A stretch of 64,000 bases of DNA from Chitinophagaceae bacterium (GTDB lineage: Bacteria > Bacteroidota > Bacteroidia > Chitinophagales > Chitinophagaceae). The notes below the pieces were generated by a model that saw nothing but the letters and a program-made list of their open reading frames with translations, was not told the DNA's origin and searched no databases. Position 1 is the stretch's first letter, and each line of letters opens with the position of its first letter. Positions 1 to 10,535 of this stretch are shown here, one piece after another. Position numbers and translations under genes: made by a program. The stretch spans positions 1 to 64,000 of the forward strand of contig JADKAM010000001.1 of assembly GCA_016715365.1 (NCBI GenBank), read 5' to 3'.

Positions 1-1783
1 GTTCGGTGCGGAACTAGCCAATACCTTCAGCTCCAAATTTCTTAGCATGTGCTGCATCTTCCGGAGTTTCGGCATTGGTACGTACACCGATCTGTTTTAT
101 CTTATCAACCAGTTTCATCAGGTAATTGTAAGATTGGTTTTTATCCAGGTCGATCTCTGTTAATGCCAGGGTACCTTCATATACCAGGCCCTTGGTTCCG
201 TTCAGACTTAGCCAGTCACCTTCTTTGATGATCTCGCCGTTCTTTGCGTGAAATGTTTTGGTGTCAGCATGTATCTCAATATCTGAGCAGCCAACAATAC
301 AGCATTTGCCCCAGCCACGTGCTACCAATGCCGCATGCGATGTCATGCCACCCTTGGTTGTAAGAATAGCCTGCGCCTTATGCATTCCATCCACATCCTC
401 GGGCGATGTTTCTTCTCTAACTAAAATTACTTTTTCACCTTATTGCCCAGGCTACCTCATCAGATGTAAACACCACACGCCCACGGCACCACCCGACCGG
501 CAGGCAATCCTTTTGCAATAGGTTTGGTAACTATTTCTACTTTAGGATCGATCATTTGGAGCAACAATTCAACCAATTGATTTGGCCTCACCTGCAATGA
601 CAAAGCCGTTCCAGCATCAATCGGTTTTTCCTTGTGCATTTCTGCAGCTATTCTAACGGCGGCCACACCATTGCGTTTACCAACACGGCATTGCAACATG
701 TACAGCTTCTCTCTTTTCAATGGTAATCTAATATCCTGCATATCCTTGTAATGTTGTTCCAGTTCTTTTGGATAACTGTATAATTCTTTGTACAGCGAAG
801 GTATTACTTTTTCCAGCGAAATAAGTTGTTTGCTCTGGTCATTCATCGAATATTGATTCACCGGTGCCGGTGTGCGTATGCCAGCCACCACATCTTCACC
901 TAATGCATTACTCAGGTACTCGCCATAAAATTTATTTTCTCCGTTTCCTGGATTCCGTAAGGCAAATACTCCGGTACAACTATCGGTACCCATATTACCA
1001 AACACCATCGGATCCACATTTACAGCAGAAACATTCTATCCAATCGAATTTTTTCGATCCTTCGGTATTCAATGGCACGTTTACCATTCCAGCTGTTAAA
1101 TTACGGCGCCAATGCCGCCCCAATATCTGTTTCCAGGGATCATCAGGAAATTCAGTACCCAGCATTTTTCGAACGCCCCCTGCTAATCATCAACGAGTTC
1201 TTTCCTAATTCATCAACTGTAGCATATCTGTATCACTGGTGTATATCCTTGTTTTCGCTTGATATGCTCCAGCTTTTCACTCCATCAGTTTGCGGATGCC
1301 TTTGCTTTTACTTCAACGAACCTTTCCATCATTCCATCGGTATACATCATGATCAGGCGCTGGTATGCATCATATGCAAAAACGTTCGTCGCCGCTTTGA
1401 GCGATCAATCCGCCAATCGTTTTATCTGTAAGCCCCACATTCAATACCGTTTCCATCATACCCGGTATACTACGCCTGGCTCCGAAACGTTAGATACCAG
1501 CAGTGATTTTCATCACCAAATTTTAATGCTGTTTTTCCATTTTGAACATGATTCTTCTACCTGGTTTTTAAAATTTTGGATAGTTTTATTGTCATAAAAA
1601 TATGCAAACCTTCAGAAAAGGACCGTAAACCTGAGGTACCGGTAATCCTGAGTTTTGATGCCCGCCATCTCTGCAAGATTGGCTCCTTTTGCCACCCAAC
1701 AGGTTTTTCATTGATTCATTTCCATCGGAGTTGCCGCCGCCGAAGAAGTAAACATACTTTCCGGCTGTTGTTGATTTTGCCAT
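1..1783 (-). pseudogene. ppdK: Pyruvate, phosphate dikinase, 5' part, multiply frameshifted and cut by the window edge
   Basis: PPDK interconverts pyruvate, ATP and phosphate with PEP, AMP and PPi in the cytoplasm. The start is the ATG at 1781-1783, followed by the family N-terminus (YVYFFGGG, then SMKNLLGGK). A middle piece at 460-1017 carries the ATP-grasp part (VFGNMGTDSCTGV, ENKFYGEYL, GEDVVAGIRTP, KLYMLQCRVGKR). A piece at 14-394 carries the swivelling phosphohistidine domain (GGMTSHAALVARGWGKCC, where the His is the phosphorylated residue). These lie in different frames and must be joined across several indels; about 1000-1590 is especially scrambled. Near position 16 the expected family sequence is interrupted by an in-frame TAG. 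The rest of the gene lies left of the window. The identity is secure. Whether the gene is really broken is not: nearby nuo genes show the same damage, so poor base accuracy is the simpler reading. Confidence 0.9.
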
Positions 1784-1958
1784 GATTTTGTGTTTTAATC
1801 GTAATAATATAATATGGCATGTTTGCTTTTAATTTTAAAACATGACTCACCTGAAATGGTGATTGTTATCATTAAAATGACAGGGATATTCTGCAGAAAT
1901 TAAAACCAAAAGATGGTTGAGAAATTAACTAAAATACGTCTGTAAAATTGAAATGCAG

Positions 1959-2068
1959 CTAGCTGACATCTTCATAATAAGGAATGTCATCCTGACTCAC
2001 AGCTTTTCAATGATACCGCATTTGATACCATCAAGCTCTTCAAATTCGTGATTTTTATTTATTGCCAT
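1959..2068 (-). CDS. Possible tiny ORF between nuoN and ppdK
   Basis: An ATG at 2066-2068 opens a short reading frame beginning MAINKNHEFEELDGIKC, which looks like coding sequence in composition. It stops at 1997 in its own frame. Shifting frame by one base near 2000 extends it to a TAG at 1959. It lies about 20 bp beyond the inferred nuoN end on the same strand, so it could be the last cistron of the nuo transcript. The N-terminus resembles small hypothetical proteins I associate with Chitinophagaceae, but I cannot confirm that here. The surrounding sequence is indel-rich, so its true length is unknown. The rest of 1784-2065 shows no gene that I can support. Confidence 0.25.
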
Positions 2069-2088
2069 GAATGATATTCTTTAGTTTT

Positions 2089-3476
2089 CTATTGTATTAA
2101 GCTGAGTATATAATCATAAAAGGAACTGAAAAACCAACCTACAATATCGGCACCACAAATAGAAGTCCCATCTTGGTACTGGTTCATGTAGATTTTCCAC
2201 CGGCGTTTCATTTTTATCCATAAATACTGCCCTGATTACCCGCAGGTAATAGTAGAGTGAAATAATCATATTTACCGCTGCGATGCCAATAAATAAATAG
2301 GTGCCAGTAGAGGCGCCAGCGGTGAGCAAAAACAATTTACCAAAAAATCCGGCAGTAGGCGGTATGCCTGCTAAAGAAAACAAAGCTAGTGCCAATATCC
2401 AACTCAAAAATGGATTGGTTTGATAGAAGCCTTTATAATCATCAATGTTTTCTTTTCCTGAAAAGAAAGAAACCAAACCGGCAACTCCGAAAGCGGCAAG
2501 ATTTGAAAAAATATAAATTGAAAATAAAATAAATAACAGAAGTACTGCCCTGTAATGAATTACTGCTGAGACCCACCAAAATAAAACCAACCTGTGCAAT
2601 GGATGAAAAGGCAAGAAACCGTTTGATATTTTGCTGCCGCAACGCAAATAAGTTACCAATCATCATGGTAAGAATGGATAATACCATCATGTGTATACCA
2701 AGTAGCCTGCATAGGTTGAAACACTTTATAAAACTGGTAATAAAAATCAAAAGCAATAGCTCCTTTTGGAAATCACCGATAAAAATGCCGTGACTGCAAA
2801 TGGTGAACCTTCATACACATCTGCGGTCCATAAATGAAAGGGTACAATGGATAATTTGAAGGCAAAAGCCGTAAACAAAATACAAAAGCCATCATCTGCA
2901 ACGGACTACCATTCAGGCTGCGGAAATTCTGCAAAGCTGATAGAACCGGTTATGCCATAGATCAATGAAATGCCAAACAATAAAATACCTGAAGAAAAAG
3001 CTGAAGACAAGATCATCTTCATGGCCGCTTCGGAAGATTTTTATCCAAGATCAAAATTAGCCATAGCTGCCACCGGAATGGTTGCCAGCTCCAAGGCTAA
3101 ATAAAACATCAACAAGTTGCCGCTGGAAATCATAAAGAACATACCCAGTAACGCCGATAACATCAACATAAAAAATTCCGGCAAGATGTTCACATTTTTC
3201 AACCAGTCGGTAAACAACAAAGAAATCAAGGTAAACACCCAGATTGAGAATATTTTTCTGCAACACAATCAATGCATTGGTTTGATACATACATCCCTCA
3301 AACAATGACCTTCCTGTATTCAAAAAGAACCGGCAAGCAAAATTCAGCAACAACAAAACCTGAATATGGGCAACAGGTTTCATTCTTTAACCCTTGCCAA
3401 CTTTAATAAACAGAATAGAAAATGATGACCGGTATTACCAGTTCATTTTCATCAATATGAAAAAATCATTCATCAT
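2089..3476 (-). pseudogene. nuoN: NADH-quinone oxidoreductase subunit N, multiply frameshifted
   Basis: NuoN is one of the three antiporter-like, proton-pumping membrane subunits of complex I. The start is the ATG pair at 3471-3476 (MMNDFFILMKMNW), immediately followed by an in-frame stop that a one-base shift removes. Recognisable pieces in different frames are the helices around LLMFYLALELATIPV (about 3060-3160), NIKRFLAFSSIAQVGFILVG (about 2560-2640) and GIPPTAGFFGKLFLL with SLYYYLRVIRAVF (about 2210-2390). The last frame can be followed to a TAG at 2089-2091 (YDYILSLIQ). The overall span of about 462 codons equals a normal NuoN, so the length is intact and only the frame is broken, at five or more places. 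It is the last Nuo cistron, downstream of nuoM. I infer base-calling error rather than decay. Confidence 0.87.
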
Positions 3477-3478
3477 AA

Positions 3479-4966
3479 TTATTTTTGTTCCAAATTCCGG
3501 GACATTTTTTGCATAATTACTTCTGCACCCGGGCTTACCAGTTCTTGAGCCAGAAAGGCGCAATACCAATTGCCAATATTCCTGCAATAAAAAGATTCCA
3601 GCCAGTTTTTCATTCCAGTTTGCATCCTTCAATCCTTCAAACCCTTCTTTAATGGGCCCCATGGCCGTTTTTCTAATGGCCCTTAAAATATATACTGCGG
3701 TTACCACAATTGACATGCAGGCTAAAATGGTAGCCACCCGGTGAAAAATATCAGCATGTTCCCATGATCCCATAAAAATGGTCATCTCTGCAACAAAACC
3801 ACTTAATCCCGGCAAACCTAATGAACACAATCCAACAATAAATAAAACGGTTAATGAAAGGGCATTACTTTCAACAAGCCACCCATTTCATTTACCTGCC
3901 TGGTATGTGTTCGTTCATAAATCATGCCAATAACAGCAAAGAAAAGGGCTGTCATTAAACCATGAGATACCATCTGCATCACCGCACCCATAATGGATGC
4001 TTTTGTTAACATGCCAATGCCCAATAAAACAAAACCACAATGACTTACAGATGAATAAGCATTGATATATTTCAGATCCTTCTGCATCATGGTGGCAAAG
4101 GCACCATATAAAATAGCAATGGCAGAAAGTACAATGATAATATTGGCATATTCCTTTGCTCCATCAGGCATGATGTAAGTAGCCACACGCAAACAACCAT
4201 AGCCACCCAGTTTCATAGAAATACCTGCCAGAAACATAGAACCCGCAGTTGGTGCCGACGAGTGACCATCGGGCACCCAGGTATGAAAGGGAAACAATGC
4301 TGTAAATACACCAAAGCCAACAAACAATAATGGAAAACAGATCATCTGTGTTTGTACAGGAATATTCAGTTGCGATAATTCCAACAGATCAAAAGTACGC
4401 AGGCTGCTTGAAAATAAATTCCCAGCAATACCCACCAACACCAACGCAGATCCGCCCATCAACATCAACGCCAGTTTGTTGGCGCTGTATTCCTTTTTAC
4501 CACTGCCCCAGATACCAATGAGCAGGTATTTTGGTATAACTGCTATTTCCAGAAAGAAAAATAAAATGAACAGGTCGAGCGAAATGAAAAATCCATAAGC
4601 GCCCATACTTAATAAAATAAGCAGGAAGTAAAATTCTTTGGTCATTTTGGTTACGTTCCAGGAAACCAGCACACCTGCTATTACAACAAAAGCAGTTAAT
4701 AAGATCATTGCTACAGAAATTCCATCTACTCCCAGATGAAAACTGATATTCCAGGATGGAAACCAGTTATACCGCTGCTCAAACAACATCTGCACAGCAT
4801 TACCTGTTGCACGCTCTTTATAGTAAGCAAAAAGTAAAACAAAAGCCAATGCAAACTGTGCTGTTGCGCCGGCCAATGCTGCCACTTTAACCTGTTTGGC
4901 GTTCCGCATCAGCAACACAGCTACTGCGGTCAGTAATGGTAATAATATCAGTAACGATAAATTCAT
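3479..4966 (-). pseudogene. nuoM: NADH-quinone oxidoreductase subunit M, frameshifted
   Basis: NuoM is a proton-translocating antiporter-like subunit of complex I in the inner membrane. An open frame runs from the ATG at 4966 for 371 codons, with many hydrophobic helices and family motifs (LFPFHTWVPDGHSSAPTAGS, LKYINAYSSVSHCGFVLLG). It stops at 3851 just after KVMPF. Adding one T to the TTT run at about 3857 gives SLTVLFIVGLCSLGLPGLSGF, the expected continuation, read through 3830-3600. Another one-base shift near 3588 restores IAGILAIGIAPFWLK, and a last one near 3545 reaches PGAEVIMQKM and a TAA at 3479-3481. The total of about 495 codons is normal for NuoM. It is preceded by nuoL (22 bp) and followed at once by nuoN. 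Confidence 0.92.
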
Positions 4967-4988
4967 GCTTTGTTATTGAATCAAATTT

Positions 4989-6922
4989 CTATTTCCACCA
5001 GTAAATAAACAGTAAAGCCAGGCCAATTACACTTACCAAAAAGTAAATAGCATATTGCTGTACTTTACCCGATTGAACTCCTTTTATTATTTCTGAAATA
5101 TCTTTTGTACCATTGCCCGTTGCATTCACCAATCCATCCACAATATTTTTATCAATCCATGCTGCCGGGCGGCCTATTAAATTAAAAATTATTTTCTTAG
5201 TGATGAAGGTGTAGATCTCATCAATATAAAATTTATGATAAGCAGCTTTATATAATCCGTTCAGCGATGAAGCAAACTTATCTGGTTTATTGTTTTCTGT
5301 TTTATACATCCACATGGCAATAAAGATACCTGCCAGTCCCAATGCAACAGGCGCTATGGAAAACTGCAGGTGAAAAGCCGTTTCCAGTCTTTTTCCATCA
5401 GAGCTAACAAAATGTCCGAATGGAATGAAACCGGCAACTGCTGCACCAACAGCTAATAAAACCAACGGCATCATCATTGCAAAACCGCCTTCGCCCTTAT
5501 GCTCTCCGTGTACATGTGCTTGCTTATTCCAGAATATATTAAAGTACAACCTGAACATGTAAAAGGCAGTTAAGCCTGATGTGATCAATGCTATCCAGTA
5601 AATGGTTGGGTTATGCTCATAAGCAGCCAGCAAAATTTCTTCTTTACTAAAGAAGCCTGCAAATGGCGGCACGCCTGCAATGGCCAGGCAGGCAATTAAA
5701 AATGTAATGTGGGTGATGGGCAAATATTTTCTCAATCCGCCCATGTCTTTCATTTCGTTGCTGTGTATATAATGTATCACTGCGCCTGCGCCTAAAAACA
5801 ACAAAGCTTTAAACATAGCATGCGTAAACAAATGGAACATAGAAGCGGTATAACCCAATCCATCTTCTCCCCATATTTTGAAACGCCCAATGCAAACATC
5901 ATAAACCCTATCTGCGTCATGGTTGAATAGGCCAGCACCCTTTTAATATCTGTTTGTGTGCAGGCGATTAGCGCAGCAATCAATGCAGAGATGGCGCCAA
6001 CATAGCCCACCATGGTTAACGCATTGGGAGATGAAATGGCAAACACAGGAAATAATCTTGCTACTAAAAACACACCAGCCACCACCATCGTTGCCGCATG
6101 TATCAATGCCGAAACCGGCGTTGGACCTTCCATCGCATCTGGCAGCCAGATATGTAACGGGAACATGGCACTCTTACCGGCTCCACCAATAAAGACCAAA
6201 GCCAGGCCCCAGGTTAATGCAGACACACCGATGAAAGATGCAGCAGCCGCACTTTTATACCCTGCCGTTTCAGGTGACGTTAATGTGTCGATCAATGTAT
6301 TAAAATCAAGTGTACCGGAATGAAAAGAAAGGATCAATATGCCGATCAGAAATCCAACATCGGCAAAGCGGGTAACAATAAAAGCTTTTTTACAGGCAGC
6401 AACTGCACTTGGTTTATCGTAATAATATCCAATCAATAAAAAAGAGGAAACGCCAACCAGTTCCCAGAAAATGTATATCTGGAAAATGTTTGAAGAAACA
6501 ACCAGTCCCAGCATAGAAAAAGTAAACAAGCCCAGGAAGGCATAATAAACCGGGAACCTTTCATCGCCTTTCATGTAACCCAGGCTGTAAATATGTACCA
6601 TCAAAGAAATAAATGTTACCACCACCAGCATCATAGCAGATATCGGATCAAGGATGATGCCCATATCTATTGAAACACCTTCAGAAAATTGTAACCAGGT
6701 ATATTTAAGCGGAACCAGTTTTTGATAAATGCCATCCACTTTTCCGTACTCAAAGAAATATCCATAGGCGGTATACAAAGCCAGTACAGTTGAAACCAAT
6801 AATAATGTTGTTCCTATAATGCCCGATGTATTCCTGAAATATTTTCTTCCAAATATTCCGAGCATTAAGAATCCTGCCAGTGGCAGCAGGGGAATAAGTG
6901 CTATGTAAGTTGCGTTTGGCAT
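4989..6922 (-). CDS. nuoL: NADH-quinone oxidoreductase subunit L, with one frameshift
   Basis: NuoL is the distal proton-pumping subunit of complex I and carries the long lateral helix. The first part (ATG at 6922 down to 5792) holds the antiporter core, with LPDAMEGPTPVSALIHAATM and DIKRVLAYSTMTQIGFMMFA. The second part (about 5860 to 4989) starts in another frame with GYTASMFHLFTHAMFKALLF and runs to the C-terminal helix ending in FIYWWK. The break falls at the GGGG run (plus-strand C run 5869-5872). One more G would read SKYGGEDGLGYTASMF and join both halves. Corrected length is about 645 residues, typical for NuoL. It abuts nuoK (stop codon directly before this ATG) and precedes nuoM. Confidence 0.93.
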
Positions 6923-7237
6923 TTAGTATTTCATTTCTTCTGCATTCTCTACATCAATTGATTTATGACTGCGGTATAAATTTATAATGATTGCGATGGC
7001 AACAGCAGCTTCTGCCGCGGCAATGGCAATAATAAAAATTGTAAAAAACAAGCCATCCATTTTATCGTACCACAAATATTTATTGAAGGCGATAAAATTC
7101 AGGTTCACACTATTCAGAATCAGCTCAATACTCATAAGCATGGTTACCAGGTTGCGCCTGGTAAAAAAACCATACACACCAATGAAGAACAGTGTGGTAC
7201 TGATAAAAAGCATATGATATAGTCCTGGTTCTATCAT
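6923..7237 (-). CDS. nuoK: NADH-quinone oxidoreductase subunit K
   Basis: This is a 104-residue, three-helix membrane subunit of complex I that lines the proton channel between the quinone site and the antiporter subunits. The sequence shows a typical MIEPGLYHMLFIS start, then MSIELILNSVNLNFIAF with the conserved membrane glutamate, and the IAAAEAAVAIAII helix with the second one. The frame is open upstream to 7276, but the ATG at 7235-7237 matches the family start and overlaps the nuoJ stop in an ATGA arrangement. That indicates translational coupling and decides the start. The stop lies directly before the nuoL ATG. The gene is intact. Confidence 0.96.
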   Translation of the reverse strand: MIEPGLYHMLFISTTLFFIGVYGFFTRRNLVTMLMSIELILNSVNLNFIAFNKYLWYDKMDGLFFTIFIIAIAAAEAAVAIAIIINLYRSHKSIDVENAEEMKY

Positions 7238-7752
7238 GTAGTCTCCGGTTTCGATTTTAATGCAATTACAATACAACCGATCAATGCTGCCAGCAATAAC
7301 ATACTCACCACTTCAAATGGCAATGAATATCCACCCTCATCAACTCCTAACATCTGCGTACCGATATTGGCAACAGTTGGTTCAATGGCTTTATTAGCTG
7401 TTGCAACAAAGTCATGCTGCACAAGTTGCAGCATCACCAGCGCCAGTCCGCAAAATGCAGCCAGTGCAGCAAATAACTGTCTGCCTAATTTTTGTTTAGG
7501 CAATTGCTCTCCTGCCTGTTGCGTAAGAAAAATTGAAAAAATGATCAGCACAACAATACCGCCAACATAAACCACGATTTGTACAGCAGCTATAAATTCA
7601 TATTGCAGCCAGAAATAAATTCCGGCAATACCTATCAGTGAAAATAACAGGTAAATAGCTGCCCGGAAAATCATCCTGGTGGTAACAGCCATCAGTGCAC
7701 TCACTAAAGTAAGTGCTGCCAGCAAATAAAATATGATGTTTGATCCACTCAT
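7234..7752 (-). CDS. nuoJ: NADH-quinone oxidoreductase subunit J
   Basis: This membrane subunit of complex I (172 residues, five predicted helices) contributes to the E-channel. The sequence shows the family features LVSALMAVTTRMIFRAAIYL near the start, then QYEFIAAVQIVVYVGGIVVL with the conserved VYVGGIVVL helix. The C-terminal helix LLLAALIGCIVIALK follows a hydrophilic periplasmic stretch. The stop TGA (7234-7236) overlaps the nuoK ATG by four bases, and the gene follows nuoI by two bases. It is in the normal J position of the operon and looks intact. Confidence 0.95.
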   Translation of the reverse strand: MSGSNIIFYLLAALTLVSALMAVTTRMIFRAAIYLLFSLIGIAGIYFWLQYEFIAAVQIVVYVGGIVVLIIFSIFLTQQAGEQLPKQKLGRQLFAALAAFCGLALVMLQLVQHDFVATANKAIEPTVANIGTQMLGVDEGGYSLPFEVVSMLLLAALIGCIVIALKSKPETT

Positions 7753-7754
7753 TA

Positions 7755-8231
7755 TTATTCTACCCCGTCCATTATTTTGGATCCGGGATTGTTTAAGATT
7801 TTAGTTAAGTCGGCCCTGTTAAAAACACTGTGCTCAAAAGTCTGTGCCATTACAATTGCATCCGATGGACAGGCAACGATACACAGGTTACACATGGTAC
7901 ACAGTTCTAAATGGTAAACCAGTTTGTCTATTGCTTTCTTTTTTTTGCCTTCGGGAGTTATATCAAATTTTGTAACCACTTTTAATGTTGCATTAGGGCA
8001 AGCCAGTTCACAGGCAGTACAACCGGTACAACGATGCTCATTATTTTCATCATGCGGCATTACCACTTCGCCTTTAAACCTGTCGGCCAATACCAAAGTA
8101 TCCCTGTTATCAGGGTATTGCTCGGTAATGATTTCCTTATGATGTGTAAAATAATAACCGGTACGGCGCATGCCTATCAGCAGTGATTTCAATCCACCAA
8201 AAACATCCTTTATGTATTTTACTATAAACAT
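7755..8231 (-). CDS. nuoI: NADH-quinone oxidoreductase subunit I, 2x[4Fe-4S]
   Basis: This is the ferredoxin-like subunit on the peripheral arm of complex I, carrying clusters N6a and N6b that pass electrons to NuoB. Two complete cluster motifs are visible, CTGCTACELACP (about residues 67-78) and CTMCNLCIVACP (about 112-123). The 158-residue length and the N-terminal amphipathic start (FIVKYIKDVFGGLKSLLIG) fit a bacterial NuoI. All eight ligand cysteines are present, so the electron path from this subunit to the quinone site looks complete, although the subunits that normally feed it (NuoE, F, G) are not encoded here. It lies 10 bp downstream of nuoH and 2 bp before nuoJ. Confidence 0.96.
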   Translation of the reverse strand: MFIVKYIKDVFGGLKSLLIGMRRTGYYFTHHKEIITEQYPDNRDTLVLADRFKGEVVMPHDENNEHRCTGCTACELACPNATLKVVTKFDITPEGKKKKAIDKLVYHLELCTMCNLCIVACPSDAIVMAQTFEHSVFNRADLTKILNNPGSKIMDGVE

Positions 8232-8240
8232 GTATACAAT

Positions 8241-9317
8241 TTAAAAATGCCAGCCCAGTATTGCTACTGCTGTTGCCAGCAACAGGTTAAACATACTGAT
8301 GGGCAATAAATATTTCCATTCCAGGTTCAACAACTGATCAATACGCAAACGTGGGAATGTCCACCTGAACCACATGATCACAAATATTAAGAAAAACGTT
8401 TTGCCAAAAAACCATACACTTGATGGGATATAATCCATCGCATGATTAAATGCTTCCCAATGCCCGATATGAAATGGCATCCATCCACCCAGGAATAATG
8501 TAGCACCAATAGCGCACACAATAAACACGTTGATATATTCTGCAAGGAAGAACAAAGCGAATTTCATTCCCGAATATTCAGTATGAAAGCCGGCTGTTAA
8601 TTCTGATTCTGCTTCTGCCAGATCAAACGGTGCCCGGTTTGTTTCTGCAGTTACCGCAATAATGAAGATCACAAATGAAATGATCACCGGTATATGTCCT
8701 TTAAAAACCCACCAGCCATCGGCCTGTGCGTTGATGATATCTGTGATATTTAAACTGCCTGTTAAAACAACAATGGTAAGAATGGATAAGCCTGCAGACA
8801 ATTCATAACTCACGATTTGTGCACCGCTTCGCATGGCACCCATCAATGAATATTTATTGTTACTTGCCCAACCGGCCATTAAAATACTGATGACCATGAT
8901 GGATGAAACTGCGGAGATATACAGCACACCAATATTCATATCCCACAATTGAAATCCTTTTGCAAAAGCGATTGGTGCCATCAGCAACATGGCCACCATC
9001 ATAGCAATGAACGGAGCCAGGTTGAATAAGAATTTATCTGCTCCATCGGGCGTCATCCCTTCTTTCACCAATAATTTCAACGTATCTGCCATTGATTGCA
9101 TTAGCCCGAACGGACCAACACGGTTTGGACCCAGTCTTATCTGCATCCAGGCAGCCACTCTTCTTTCCATAAGCACCAATACCAAACCCAGTACTGCAAA
9201 CAAACCAATCACAGCAATACCGGCAATGACCATTTCAATGATCAATGCCCATGTTGGATTGAATGTTTGATTCAACCAGTTATGAATTGCACTTGATATG
9301 TCTGTTAAGCTCCACAT
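8241..9317 (-). CDS. nuoH: NADH-quinone oxidoreductase subunit H
   Basis: This membrane subunit of complex I forms much of the ubiquinone or menaquinone chamber. Eight or so helices are visible. Family motifs include ERRVAAWMQIRLGPNRVGP, ETNRAPFDLAEAESELTAGF and the C-terminal FPRLRIDQLL. The open frame reaches back to 9371, but those extra 18 codons translate an inverted repeat (9330-9405). The ATG at 9315-9317 (MWSLTDISSAIHNW) is the sensible start, giving 358 residues. In a standard nuo operon nuoE, nuoF and nuoG would lie between nuoD and this gene. Here only the 100-bp repeat-bearing spacer does. Confidence 0.95.
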   Translation of the reverse strand: MWSLTDISSAIHNWLNQTFNPTWALIIEMVIAGIAVIGLFAVLGLVLVLMERRVAAWMQIRLGPNRVGPFGLMQSMADTLKLLVKEGMTPDGADKFLFNLAPFIAMMVAMLLMAPIAFAKGFQLWDMNIGVLYISAVSSIMVISILMAGWASNNKYSLMGAMRSGAQIVSYELSAGLSILTIVVLTGSLNITDIINAQADGWWVFKGHIPVIISFVIFIIAVTAETNRAPFDLAEAESELTAGFHTEYSGMKFALFFLAEYINVFIVCAIGATLFLGGWMPFHIGHWEAFNHAMDYIPSSVWFFGKTFFLIFVIMWFRWTFPRLRIDQLLNLEWKYLLPISMFNLLLATAVAILGWHF

Positions 9318-9329
9318 CTTTTGAAGTTT

Positions 9330-9405
9330 GAACAAGGAACAAGGAATAAGGAATGCTGAAGTTAACAGCATTACTTCCTTGTTCTACATTCCGTGTTCCT
9401 TGTTC
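9330..9405. repeat. Inverted heptamer repeat in the nuoD-nuoH gap
   Basis: The left arm (9330-9358) is built of the words GGAACAA and GGAATAA and ends in GCTG. The right arm (9366-9405) reads the same words on the opposite strand and begins CAGC. The two arms can pair into a long imperfect hairpin with a 7-base loop. It fills most of the 100-bp gap at the place where nuoEFG would be expected. It belongs to the heptamer-array class seen at several other gaps in this window. Function unknown. Confidence 0.85.
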
Positions 9406-9418
9406 ATTATTTTATTTT

Positions 9419-10534
9419 TTATCTGTCTATATCCGGTATTACTAAATCTAATGTTCCCATCATTGCCACCAAATCGCCCAGCTTACTTCCCCTCGCCATA
9501 TGATCCAAAGCTGAAAGATTTGAAAATCCCGGTGAACGGAATTTGATCCTGTATGGAGTGGTTCCACCTTCACTTACAATATAAACCCCCAGTTCTCCAC
9601 GTGCCGTTTCCACTCTTGTATAAAATTCTCCCTTGGGTAATTTCAACACGGCTTTTGTTTTTGCCTGGAAATCGCCTTCCGGTATATTATCAATCAGTTG
9701 TTCTATGATGCGTATCGATTGTTTCATTTCTCTTATCCTGATCATATACCTGGCCAGCGAATCGCAACCGGTTTCCAGTACCTCATCAAACTGCACTTTA
9801 TCATAAACGGCATAAGGATAAAGTTTCCTGATATCGCTGTTTACACCGCTTCCTCTTGCTGCCGGGCCGCTGCAACCATAGGAGATTGCATCTTCTTTGG
9901 ATAAAAAACCAACGCCTTTCATCCTGTTTATAAAAATGATATTGCCCGTAACCAGTTCATCATATTCATCGATCTTTCTTTTAAACAGTACAATGAATTC
10001 TTTTACTTTTTTCTGAAAGTCGGGATGCAGATCGGCCATTAAACCACCGGGCACATAATAGTTCATGGTAAGCCTGGCACCGCAGGTTTCCTCCATGATC
10101 TCGTTGATCTTTTCTCTTTCTCTAAATGCATGAAAGAAAGGTGTGAATGCACCAATATCCATTGCCATAGCACCCCACCACAATTCATGCGAAGCAATTC
10201 TGGTAAGTTCATCCATGATAACCCGGATGACCTGTGCCCGTTCAGGAACTTCTATCTGCATTCCTTTTTCAACACACATGGCACAGGCATGATTATTTAT
10301 ATGGGCAGAGAGATAATCCATGCGGCTGGTAACATAAATAAACTGCCGGTAGGTAAGGCTCTCACACATTTTTTCGATAGAGCGATGAATATAACCAAGA
10401 TGCGGCTCAACCTTTTTAATGGTTTCACCGTTCAATGTGATCACCAGGTGCAATACACCATGTGTTGCAGGATGTTGAGGTCCTACATTTATGATCAGAT
10501 CACCTTCGGTGGTTGTGCCTATTTCTTCAAACAT
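9419..10534 (-). CDS. nuoD: NADH-quinone oxidoreductase subunit D (49 kDa)
   Basis: NuoD is the peripheral subunit that forms the quinone-binding pocket together with NuoB. The sequence shows NVGPQHPATHGVLHLV near the N-terminus (the conserved quinone-site His), GYIHRSIEKMCE, YVTSRMDYLSAHINNHAC, GCSGPAARGSGVNSDIRK, and the invariant C-terminus GDLVAMMGTLDLVIPDIDR. At 371 residues it is a stand-alone NuoD, not fused to NuoC. It starts one base after nuoC ends, so the two are coupled. It is followed by a repeat element and then nuoH, without nuoE, F or G. Confidence 0.97.
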   Translation of the reverse strand: MFEEIGTTTEGDLIINVGPQHPATHGVLHLVITLNGETIKKVEPHLGYIHRSIEKMCESLTYRQFIYVTSRMDYLSAHINNHACAMCVEKGMQIEVPERAQVIRVIMDELTRIASHELWWGAMAMDIGAFTPFFHAFREREKINEIMEETCGARLTMNYYVPGGLMADLHPDFQKKVKEFIVLFKRKIDEYDELVTGNIIFINRMKGVGFLSKEDAISYGCSGPAARGSGVNSDIRKLYPYAVYDKVQFDEVLETGCDSLARYMIRIREMKQSIRIIEQLIDNIPEGDFQAKTKAVLKLPKGEFYTRVETARGELGVYIVSEGGTTPYRIKFRSPGFSNLSALDHMARGSKLGDLVAMMGTLDLVIPDIDR

Positions 10535-10535
10535 A

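Noticed and set aside
1..6922. True pseudogenisation of ppdK and nuoLMN
   Set aside because: All have full length and conserved motifs. One-base shifts restore them, and the error density rises toward the window edge.
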